A DNA stretch of 5,055 nt. Origin: Oxalobacteraceae bacterium (GTDB lineage: Bacteria > Pseudomonadota > Gammaproteobacteria > Burkholderiales > Burkholderiaceae_D). The position numbers were made by a program, and so were the translations under genes. Below are positions 1 to 5,055 of the stretch, piece by piece (within the stretch, counting starts at the first letter, position 1; every line of letters starts with the position of its first letter). The stretch spans positions 1-5,055 of the forward strand of contig CANFGA010000279.1 of NCBI GenBank assembly GCA_947446335.1. Direction: 5' to 3'. Below the pieces are notes generated by a model. It saw only the letters and a list, made by a program, of their open reading frames with translations, was not told where the DNA came from and did not search any database.

Positions 1-425
1 CGCAAGAGATCCACGCCATTTTCTGCCGCGAATACTTCGAGCAAACCACGCCCTATGCGTATGCCGGGCACAAACTGGTCGAGGATACCAGCAAGGATGA
101 GCCGGTCCAGATCGACATCAACGTGATCCATCGTCAGGTGCCGCTGGCGCTGCAAGGCGGCGGCAATGGCCCGATCGATGCATTCGTCAATGCGCTCGGA
201 CTCGACATCAAGCTGATGGATTACCATGAGCACGCGATCGGCTCGGGCGCCAATGCGCAAGCGGCCTGCTACGTCGAATTGCGTCTGGCCGACGGCCCGA
301 CGCTGTTCGGCGCGGCGCTCGACAGCAACATCGTCACCGCCTCGTTCAAGGCCGTGCTCAGCGCGCTGAACCGTCAGTTGCGCAGCAACGAGCAAACCAA
401 GGCAGTGGCGGCGGCAGAGGCGTGA
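1..425 (+). CDS. leuA: 2-isopropylmalate synthase, C-terminal part (5' end outside window)
   Basis: This is the last 140 codons of LeuA, which condenses acetyl-CoA with 2-oxoisovalerate in the first committed step of leucine synthesis in the cytoplasm. The reading frame is open from base 3 to the TGA at 423-425; the ATG at 129 is internal, since the homologous frame continues upstream of it. The visible part covers the end of the region after the TIM barrel (EIHAIFCREYF) and the LeuA dimer/regulatory domain that binds leucine for feedback inhibition. The segment GGGNGPIDAFVNAL followed by DYHEHAIGSGANAQAACYVEL is typical of that domain; the GNGP motif recalls the longer LeuA form (Mycobacterium, Corynebacterium and many proteobacteria) rather than the E. 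coli form. The Ala-rich tail (AVAAAEA) is unremarkable. The gene converges on egtB with 12 bases between stops. The catalytic domain cannot be assessed here. Confidence 0.93.
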   Translation, partial: QEIHAIFCREYFEQTTPYAYAGHKLVEDTSKDEPVQIDINVIHRQVPLALQGGGNGPIDAFVNALGLDIKLMDYHEHAIGSGANAQAACYVELRLADGPTLFGAALDSNIVTASFKAVLSALNRQLRSNEQTKAVAAAEA

Positions 426-437
426 TGCACCAACGTA

Positions 438-1751
438 TTAGCGCGCCAGGCGGATTCCAGTGAATTGCCAGCGCGCGTCAGCCGGAAAGAAATTGCGGTA
501 ACTGGCGCGCGCATGGCCGGGCGGCGTGGCGCACGACGAGCCGCGCAGCACATACTGGTTCAGCATGAACTTGCCGTTGTATTCCCCCAACGCACCGCGC
601 GCCGCCCGATACCCCGGGTAGGGCGCATAGCTGCTGCTGGTCCATTGCCAGCAACAGCCAAACATCTGGGCCAGGCCATCATGAGTGGCACCAAGCGGAT
701 GCAGATGACGAACAGGATCCTGCTCGCCCATCGTCAGGCCAGAAGCGGCGCCAGCGCCGCTTCTGGCATCCACCGCGTTCTGCGCGCATTCCCACTCGGC
801 TTCGGTTGGCAAGCGCGCATCGACCCAGTGCGCATATGCGTCGGCTTCGAACAAGGACAGATGACACGCCGGGCGCGCCAGCGCCAAGGGCTGCAAGCCG
901 TGCAGCGTGAATTCATGCCACTGCGCCTCGTCATCGCATTGCCAGTAGAGCGGAGCAGCGATCTGTTCCCGGCACACCCAATCCCAGCCTTCGGATAGCC
1001 ACAGATCGGGCTTGCGATAGCCGCCAGCCTCGATAAAATCGAGAAATTCACGATTCGTCACCAGGCGCGCTGCCAGTTCGAACGGCGCGATGTATGCCAG
1101 ATGGCGCGGCAATTCATTGTCGAAGCAAAACCCGCGGCCCTCTGAGTCCGAGCTGACGCCGGGCTCGAAACCGATATCAGTCAAGCCGCCGTCAAAAGCG
1201 AGCCACGCTTGCTGCGGCGCAGCCAAAGCCAGAGGCGAAGCCAAGCCCAGCGGTGCATCCAGATAAGCCGGCAACAGCGGATTGTGCGCAAGCAGATGCT
1301 TGACATCGGTCAGCATCAATTCCTGATGCTGCTGCTCGTGCTGCAGACCCAGTTCGAGCAGATCGGCCAATTGCGCGCGCTCAGTGTCATCGAGATCGGA
1401 CCGCAGCAGCAGGGTCATGCGCTGATCGATGTCTTGCCGGTAGGCGCGCACATCAGCCATGCCTGGGCGCGTGAGCAAGCCGCGCTGGGCGCGCGGATGG
1501 CGCGCGCCGATGCCGTTGTAATACGAATTGAACAGCATCCGAAAGGCAGGATGAAAAGGGATGAATTGTGACTCCAGCGCTTCGAGCACGAAGGTCTCGA
1601 AAAACCACGATGTGTGCGCCAGATGCCATTTCAGCGGACTGGCATCTGGCATCGATTGCGCACCGCAGTCCTCGTCGGACAACGGCGCGACCAGCAGCAT
1701 CGAGCGCTGGCGCACGCGCTCGAAACGGGCCAGCGGATCGAGTGCCGTCAT
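438..1751 (-). CDS. egtB: Ergothioneine biosynthesis protein EgtB (hercynine-thiol sulfoxide synthase)
   Basis: 437 aa. EgtB is a non-heme iron enzyme that uses O2 to join hercynine to cysteine or gamma-glutamylcysteine as a sulfoxide. Seen: an N-terminal DinB-like helical domain with the presumed iron ligands H46 (WHLAH) and H138/H142 (QHEQQHQE), then a formylglycine-enzyme/sulfatase-like domain from about residue 180 to the end with LPTEAEWE (314-321), GEYNGKFM (389-396), VLRGSSCATP (401-410) and RASYRNFF (415-422). The tandem tyrosines Y77-Y78 in FNSYYNG look like the active-site pair described for the Chloracidobacterium-type (type II) EgtB; this comparison is from memory. The start is ATG 1751: family alignment begins near MTALDPLARFERV, and the ORF upstream overlaps egtD in another frame. 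It begins 4 bases after the egtD stop, with no clear Shine-Dalgarno, suggesting translational coupling. Oddities: GCCWQW at 365-370 and a palindrome encoding residues 329-338. A selenoneine synthase (SenA) is the alternative, less likely with egtD adjacent. Confidence 0.93.
   Translation of the reverse strand: MTALDPLARFERVRQRSMLLVAPLSDEDCGAQSMPDASPLKWHLAHTSWFFETFVLEALESQFIPFHPAFRMLFNSYYNGIGARHPRAQRGLLTRPGMADVRAYRQDIDQRMTLLLRSDLDDTERAQLADLLELGLQHEQQHQELMLTDVKHLLAHNPLLPAYLDAPLGLASPLALAAPQQAWLAFDGGLTDIGFEPGVSSDSEGRGFCFDNELPRHLAYIAPFELAARLVTNREFLDFIEAGGYRKPDLWLSEGWDWVCREQIAAPLYWQCDDEAQWHEFTLHGLQPLALARPACHLSLFEADAYAHWVDARLPTEAEWECAQNAVDARSGAGAASGLTMGEQDPVRHLHPLGATHDGLAQMFGCCWQWTSSSYAPYPGYRAARGALGEYNGKFMLNQYVLRGSSCATPPGHARASYRNFFPADARWQFTGIRLAR
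738..767. repeat. Perfect 13-bp inverted repeat inside egtB
   Basis: The arm at 738-750 (GCCAGAAGCGGCG) is the exact reverse complement of 755-767, separated by the four bases CCAG, whose outer bases can also pair. On the egtB strand it encodes residues 329-338 (ARSGAGAASG), a small, low-complexity stretch between the conserved WECAQNAV segment and the LHPLGATHDGL segment of the sulfatase-like domain. An RNA hairpin here would be very stable. It could be a coding coincidence of GC-rich sequence, a transcript structure, or a small inserted palindromic element. Confidence 0.85.
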
Positions 1752-1755
1752 GCCA

Positions 1756-2715
1756 TCAAGTGTTGCACGAGCGCGCATGCAGCACCGCATACCATTGCTC
1801 GGGATCGGTCCACACTTGCGCAGACTGGAATCCTGCCTGTTCCAGCAACGCAGAAAACGCTGCCGGCGTGTATTTGTAGCTGTTTTCGGTATGGATGCGC
1901 TCGCCGCGTGCAAAGCGGCGCTGCCCGCCGGGCCACGTCACATCGAGATCGACGCGCGCTTCCAGGTGCATTTCGACCCGGCTTTTTTCCGCATTGAAAA
2001 AGCCACGGTGCTGCCATTGCCTGATGTCGAAATCGGCGCCCAGCAGCATGTTCAAGTGGCGCAGCAGATTCAAATTGAAGGCCGCGGTCACACCCAGCGC
2101 ATCGTCGTAAGCGGCATCGAGAACGGCCTTGTCCTTGACCAGATCGACGCCGATCAACAAGGCGCTGCCTGGCATGGCATTCGCGCGCAAAAGTTTTAAA
2201 AAGGCAACAGCCTGGTCGGGTGCAAAATTGCCGATCGACGAACCCGGATAAAAGAACAGGCGCCGGTCGCTGCGCACGCTGCCAGGCAGATCGAACTCGC
2301 CGGAAAAGTCACAGCCCAGAGCCAGCATTTCGATCTGCGGAAAACGCTGCTGCAGCCGCTGCAGCGAGGCGCGCAAGAAGTCGTAGGAAATGTCGAGCGC
2401 CACATACTGGTTCGGTTGCAGCAGAGGAAACAGGCTGGCCGCCTTGGCGCAATTGCCGGCGCCCAGGTCGATCAAGGTGCACCCTGGCCCGACGGCGCGC
2501 GCGATGGCTGCGCCGTGCTGCTCGAAAATGCCGGCTTCGGTGCGAGTCGGATAATATTCAGGCAACTCGCAAATCGCTTCGAACAGTTTCGATCCGAGCG
2601 CATCGTAGAAGTACTTGGGCGAAGTCCAAGCGTGCTCGGCTTGCAAGCCGGCGCTGATCTCGATGCCATCGGGTGATGACAACGCAGTGTGACCGGAAAT
2701 CGAAGACAGGGGCAT
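1756..2715 (-). CDS. egtD: L-histidine N(alpha)-methyltransferase EgtD
   Basis: 319 aa, the usual length of the family. EgtD uses three S-adenosylmethionine molecules to trimethylate histidine to hercynine, the substrate of EgtB. Seen: KYFYDALGSKLFEAI (34-48), the family hallmark LPEYYPTRTE (51-60), the SAM-binding loop LIDLGAGNCAK (81-91), the acidic residue of VALDIS (105-110), FFYPGSSIGNF (154-164) with the histidine-pocket Asn at 163, YDDALGVTAAFN (203-214), and IHTENSYKY (274-282) carrying the Glu and Ser that contact the substrate imidazole in the mycobacterial enzyme (from memory). The start at ATG 2715 was chosen because residues MPLSSISG onward match the family N-terminus. The frame stays open upstream to an ATG at 2895, but that stretch has low-complexity sequence (YDNKNKQKQ) and covers the promoter region. 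No strong Shine-Dalgarno precedes 2715, so the start is less certain than the identity. It is the first gene of an operon with egtB, 4 bases downstream. Confidence 0.94.
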   Translation of the reverse strand: MPLSSISGHTALSSPDGIEISAGLQAEHAWTSPKYFYDALGSKLFEAICELPEYYPTRTEAGIFEQHGAAIARAVGPGCTLIDLGAGNCAKAASLFPLLQPNQYVALDISYDFLRASLQRLQQRFPQIEMLALGCDFSGEFDLPGSVRSDRRLFFYPGSSIGNFAPDQAVAFLKLLRANAMPGSALLIGVDLVKDKAVLDAAYDDALGVTAAFNLNLLRHLNMLLGADFDIRQWQHRGFFNAEKSRVEMHLEARVDLDVTWPGGQRRFARGERIHTENSYKYTPAAFSALLEQAGFQSAQVWTDPEQWYAVLHARSCNT

Positions 2716-2751
2716 GGTGGCGAGGGGATGGTTGAGAGCGGCTGGGGGGAC

Positions 2752-2783
2752 GGCTGCATCGCAGATGCTGCAGCCTTGTTTTT
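2752..2783 (+). terminator. Hairpin with T-rich tail in the egtD/transporter divergent region
   Basis: GGCTGCATC at 2752-2760 can pair with GATGC (2764-2768) and AGCC (2772-2775), with a GCA loop and a three-base bulge; alternatively GGCTGCA pairs with the terminal TGCAGCC. On the plus strand it is followed by TTGTTTTTG, which has the shape of a weak intrinsic terminator. No plus-strand gene ends just upstream, so it would stop only antisense transcription. On the minus strand the same hairpin lies in the presumed egtD leader and is followed by C-rich sequence, so it would not act as a terminator there. Function is unproven. Confidence 0.3.
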
Positions 2784-2792
2784 GCTTATTTT

Positions 2793-2801
2793 TGTTATCA
2801 T
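2793..2801 (+). promoter_or_regulatory. Candidate extended -10 promoter for the transporter operon
   Basis: TGTTATCAT has the TGn extension plus a -10 hexamer (TATCAT) matching TATAAT at five of six positions, within an AT-rich block (2776-2803) that stands out from the GC-rich surroundings. A good -35 at 16-18 bases is not visible; TTGTTT lies at 14 bases. Transcription would begin near 2808 and give a leader of about 95 bases. A second possibility is TTGGCA at 2855-2860, a near-perfect -35, with a poor -10 (CATTTT at 2878-2883). Confidence 0.35.
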
Positions 2802-2802
2802 A
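2797..2802 (-). promoter_or_regulatory. Candidate -10 element for the egtD-egtB operon
   Basis: Read on the minus strand this is TATGAT, five of six matches to TATAAT. It overlaps the plus-strand -10 candidate almost completely. The best-placed -35 (GTGCTG on the minus strand, 17 bases away at 2820-2825) is poor, so the promoter would be weak or activator-dependent. Transcription would start near 2790, putting the hairpin at 2752-2775 in the leader. Confidence 0.28.
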
Positions 2803-2903
2803 GCCCAAACCCGCCATGCCAGCACCAGGCGCAGTCGCGGTCCGGACCTGCCTGTTGGCATTTTTTTGTTGTAGCGTCATTTTTACCACTCTCAAGGCCA
2901 GTC

Positions 2904-3782
2904 ATGACCCCATTTTTCCGCATCAAATCCCTGCTCGGCGCCTCTTTCGCTTGCGCATTGCTGCTCGCCGCCGCGCCATCGCAGGCGCAGTCACAAAACG
3001 TGCTGCGCGTGTCGGCCATTCCGGACGAGGCACCGACCGAATTGCAGCGCAAGTTCAAGCCGCTGGGCGAGTATCTGGAAAAGAAGATCGGCATGAAGGT
3101 CGAATTCACGCCGGTGACCGACTACGCGGCGTCGGTCGAAGCCTTGATCAACAAGAAAGTGGACATGGTCTGGTTCGGCGGCTTCACCTTCGTGCAAGCG
3201 AAAGTGCGCAGCAACAATGCAATCACGCCGCTGGTGCAGCGCCTCGAAGACGAAAAATTCAAATCGGTCTTCATCACGACCAAGGCCGACATCAAGCAAT
3301 TGAGCGACTTGAAAGGCAAGACACTGAGCTTCGGCTCTGAATCGTCGACCTCGGGTCACCTGATGCCGCGCTCGTTCTTGCTCGCAGCCAAGATCGATCC
3401 GGACACCGATTTGAAGCGCATCGCCTTCTCTGGCGCGCATGATGCTACCGTGGCGGCAGTGTCCGGCGGCAAGGTCGATGCCGGCGCGCTCAACATGTCG
3501 GTATGGGAAAAACTGGTGGCCGAGAAGAAGGTCGACCCCAGCGTGGTGCGCGTGTTTTACACCACGCCCGGCTACTACGATTACAACTGGAGCGTGCGCT
3601 CGGACATGGATGCAAGCTTGCGCAAGAAGCTGAGCGACGCCTTCCTGGCGCTCGACCCGAAAAATCCCGAAGACAAGGCAATTCTCGACTTGCAACGCGC
3701 CACCAAATTCATCCCGACCAAGGCTGAAAACTATGGCGCGATCGAAGCGGCTGCGCAAAACGCAGGTTTGCTGAAGAAGTAA
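2904..3782 (+). CDS. PhnD-family periplasmic binding protein (putative selenate/phosphonate-type ABC importer)
   Basis: 292 aa. It captures a small oxyanion-like ligand in the periplasm for the ABC importer encoded next to it. Seen: a Sec signal peptide, with basic R6/K8, a hydrophobic core LLGASFACALLLAAA, and likely cleavage after SQA (residue 28); there is no lipobox cysteine, so it should be soluble. The mature protein has the PhnD fold features: LRVSAIPDEAPTELQRKFKP (34-53), WFGGFTFVQA (90-99), SESSTSGHLMP (145-155), whose Ser/Thr cluster usually contacts the phosphonate or oxyanion, FSGAHDATVAAV (175-186), and YYDYNWSVR (224-232). The IPDEAPTELQRKF and FSGAHDAT wording matches, from memory, the group named putative selenate ABC transporter binding protein; that substrate rests on genome context, not biochemistry. 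An AAGG at 2894-2897, six bases before the ATG, is a modest ribosome binding site. The stop abuts the next gene's start. Alternatives: binding protein for phosphonate, phosphite or another organic anion. Confidence 0.88.
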   Translation: MTPFFRIKSLLGASFACALLLAAAPSQAQSQNVLRVSAIPDEAPTELQRKFKPLGEYLEKKIGMKVEFTPVTDYAASVEALINKKVDMVWFGGFTFVQAKVRSNNAITPLVQRLEDEKFKSVFITTKADIKQLSDLKGKTLSFGSESSTSGHLMPRSFLLAAKIDPDTDLKRIAFSGAHDATVAAVSGGKVDAGALNMSVWEKLVAEKKVDPSVVRVFYTTPGYYDYNWSVRSDMDASLRKKLSDAFLALDPKNPEDKAILDLQRATKFIPTKAENYGAIEAAAQNAGLLKK

Positions 3783-4631
3783 ATGATGAGCGCGTCGCCA
3801 CTGGCCCAGACCAGCTATCGCCTGGAAAACCTGACGGTGCGCCACTTGGCCGCCGGCCAGGCAGCCGCACTGCAGGGCATCGACCTGGCCATCGCCCAAG
3901 GCGAGCAACTGGCCATCATCGGCCCTTCGGGCGCTGGCAAGACCACGCTGCTGGCGACGCTGGCCTGCTCCCATCAACCCGCCAGCGGCAGCTTCGCCGC
4001 CTTCGGCGTGGCGCCGTGGGCATTGCCGCAAGCTGAGCGCCATCGCTTGCGCGCCAAATTGTTCCTGGCGCCGCAAACCCCGCCGCTGCCCCCGCGCCAG
4101 CGCGTCGTCACGGCAGTGCTGGCGGCGCGATTGCCGCAGTGGAGCTTGTGGCGCGCCCTGGTATCGCTGATCAAGCCGAGCGATCCGCAAGCAGCGTACC
4201 AGGCGTTGCAGCGCTTCCAGTTGGGCGAGAAGCTCTATGCGCGGGTCGACCGGCTCTCGGGCGGCGAACGCCAGCGCTGCGCCCTGGCACGCCTGTTGCT
4301 GTCGAACGCGCAAGTGCTGCTGGTCGACGAGCCGCTGTCGGCGCTCGACCCGGCGCTATCGCAACTGACGATCGCCACCTTGCAACAGGAAGCGACAGCG
4401 CGCGGCGCGACCCTCATTTGCAGCCTGCATCAGGTCGACATCGCGCTGGCCAGTTTTCCGCGCATCATCGGGCTCAAGGATGGCCGCATCGCGTTCGACT
4501 TGCCGCGCATCGAGGTCACCGATGCGATGATTGCCGCGCTATACAGAAACGAGGCTGCGGCCGAAACAACGGCGGCGACCACCACAGCGCCAGACGCACC
4601 GGCGCGGCGCGCCGCCGGCGCCTGCTTTTGA
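3783..4631 (+). CDS. PhnC-type ABC transporter ATP-binding protein
   Basis: 282 aa cytoplasmic ATPase powering import with the neighbouring binding protein and permease. All core ABC motifs are present: Walker A GPSGAGKT (47-54), Q-loop glutamine in FLAPQTP (Q98), signature LSGGERQR (158-165), Walker B VLLVDEP (178-184) with the catalytic Glu, D-loop SALD (186-189), and switch histidine H216 in CSLHQVD. It therefore looks active. The gene starts directly at the base after the binding-protein stop with tandem ATG ATG codons (3783 and 3786); either could be used. The purine-rich GAAGAAG at the end of the preceding gene could serve as the ribosome binding site, implying tight coupling. The last 28 or so residues are an Ala/Thr/Pro tail beyond the conserved domain, probably disordered; its GC-rich DNA can form a hairpin. 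The helical region with LPQWSLWRALVSLI differs from generic importers and fits the PhnC group. Family is firm; substrate is inferred from the operon only. Confidence 0.9.
   Translation: MMSASPLAQTSYRLENLTVRHLAAGQAAALQGIDLAIAQGEQLAIIGPSGAGKTTLLATLACSHQPASGSFAAFGVAPWALPQAERHRLRAKLFLAPQTPPLPPRQRVVTAVLAARLPQWSLWRALVSLIKPSDPQAAYQALQRFQLGEKLYARVDRLSGGERQRCALARLLLSNAQVLLVDEPLSALDPALSQLTIATLQQEATARGATLICSLHQVDIALASFPRIIGLKDGRIAFDLPRIEVTDAMIAALYRNEAAAETTAATTTAPDAPARRAAGACF
4601..4629 (+). other. GC-rich hairpin at the ATPase-permease junction
   Basis: GGCGC at 4601-4605 pairs with GCGCC at 4618-4622, then GGCG (4606-4609) pairs with CGCC (4613-4616), leaving a three-base loop and a bulged G. It is followed by TGCTTTTG, a poor T-tract. 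The structure overlaps the end of the ATPase gene and precedes the permease start by about 30 bases. It may be a weak attenuator or an RNA stabiliser, or simply a result of the Ala/Arg/Gly-rich coding tail. Confidence 0.25.
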
Positions 4632-4651
4632 TATTGTGATTGCTTGATTCC

Positions 4652-5055
4652 ATGAAGTCGAACCAAATACCATCCCGACACCACGTCGATCCGGCTTGGC
4701 GCGGCCGGGTCACCTGGTCCGTGCTGGCCCTGCTCGTGCTGTGGCCGATGCTGCAAGTGAGTGAATTCCACCCTTCCATCCTGTTCGACTGGCAAAGCTT
4801 GAGCGCGGCCGGGCGCTTCCTGGCTGACTTCGTGCCACCGGCCCACTCGCCCCAATTTCTGCTGATGCTGCTGCGCGAAACCTGGCAAACCGTCGCCATC
4901 GCGACAGCCGGCTTGACGCTGGCGCTGCTGGGCGCGATCCCGGCCACGCTCCTGGTGACCGACCGGCTGTCGATTTCGATGCTGGGCACCGGCCGCATGC
5001 GCGTTGCGTCGAGCCTGCTGCGCCACGGTGTGCGGCAACTGCTGGTGCTGCTGCG
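4652..5055 (+). CDS. PhnE-type ABC transporter permease, N-terminal part (3' end outside window)
   Basis: 134 complete codons plus two bases, open to the right edge. This is the inner-membrane channel subunit of the same importer. Seen: a short basic cytoplasmic N-terminus (MKSNQIPSRHHVDPAWRGR), a first membrane segment at about residues 19-36 (VTWSVLALLVLWPML), a periplasmic stretch with EFHPSILFDWQSL and LADFVPPA, then RETWQTVAIATAGLTLALLGAIPATLLVTD (75-104). The ETxxTVAIA segment is typical of the start of the permease core domain in PhnE-type proteins. The ATG at 4652 is the first in frame; a stop lies in frame at 4637-4639. There are 20 bases after the ATPase stop and no evident Shine-Dalgarno, so translation may depend on the upstream gene. 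The conserved EAA loop that docks the ATPase should lie beyond the edge. The opposite-strand frames here are GC-driven shadows. Confidence 0.85.
   Translation, partial: MKSNQIPSRHHVDPAWRGRVTWSVLALLVLWPMLQVSEFHPSILFDWQSLSAAGRFLADFVPPAHSPQFLLMLLRETWQTVAIATAGLTLALLGAIPATLLVTDRLSISMLGTGRMRVASSLLRHGVRQLLVLL

Noticed and set aside
1640..1655. Short tandem CTGGCATCTGGCAT repeat
   Set aside because: Two partial copies within the egtB coding sequence (HLAHTS/PDASPL region); too short and explained by conserved codons.
438..1751. Calling this gene senA (selenoneine synthase)
   Set aside because: The protein has ordinary EgtB motifs and sits in an operon with egtD; no senB or senC is in the window. 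Sequence reading alone cannot settle specificity, so it is kept only as a hypothesis.
1752..1913. A longer EgtB starting at 1913
   Set aside because: The extra 54 residues come from the egtD coding region read in another frame and are unlike EgtB N-termini; ATG 1751 fits the family.
465..2199. Plus-strand open frames opposite egtB and egtD (for example 465-998, 1209-1571, 1561-2199)
   Set aside because: They lack domain signatures and lie fully antisense to well-supported egtB and egtD.
2716..2895. A 60-codon N-terminal extension of EgtD, starting at ATG 2895 or 2817
   Set aside because: EgtD proteins normally begin close to the 2715 start, the extension resembles no known domain, and it overlaps the AT-rich promoter-like block and hairpin. 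An upstream start cannot be fully excluded.
2991..4313. A 440-codon open frame on the minus strand opposite the binding protein and ATPase genes
   Set aside because: Its translation is rich in Arg, Gln, Ala and His with no recognisable domain, and the opposite strand carries two clear gene families. It is a GC-driven antisense shadow.

Overview
The window looks like a chromosomal segment of a GC-rich proteobacterium, most likely a betaproteobacterium of the Burkholderiales and perhaps an Oxalobacteraceae relative. That placement is inferred from the protein sequences and base composition; there is no rRNA or other marker gene to confirm it. No mobile element, CRISPR array, tRNA or rRNA was seen.

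Layout: (1) bases 1-425, plus strand, carry the 3' end of leuA (2-isopropylmalate synthase, leucine pathway), which enters from the left. (2) Bases 438-2715, minus strand, hold a tight two-gene ergothioneine operon transcribed as egtD then egtB. EgtD trimethylates histidine to hercynine. EgtB is the non-heme iron sulfoxide synthase that joins hercynine to a thiol donor. leuA and egtB converge with only 12 bases between their stop codons. (3) Bases 2716-2903 are a divergent regulatory region with AT-rich promoter-like sequence and a hairpin. (4) From 2904 to the right edge, plus strand, is a phosphonate-type ABC importer operon: a periplasmic binding protein (PhnD family), an ATPase (PhnC family) and the first 134 codons of a permease (PhnE family) that runs off the window. 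The binding protein resembles, from memory, the subfamily that databases label 'putative selenate ABC transporter substrate-binding protein'. Its true substrate cannot be read from the sequence.

How the genes relate: egtD and egtB supply the two core steps of ergothioneine synthesis. No egtA, egtC or egtE homologue lies in the window, so the thiol donor and the C-S lyase would have to come from elsewhere, for example cysteine or glutathione metabolism. The importer fires in the opposite direction from the shared 188-base region. The most notable question is whether this adjacency reflects a functional link between a possible selenium or other oxyanion importer and ergothioneine or selenoneine synthesis, or is chance. 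Smaller oddities are a perfect 13-bp inverted repeat inside egtB, an unusual Cys-Cys in a conserved EgtB motif, back-to-back overlapping -10 elements, and a GC-rich hairpin at the ATPase-permease junction.
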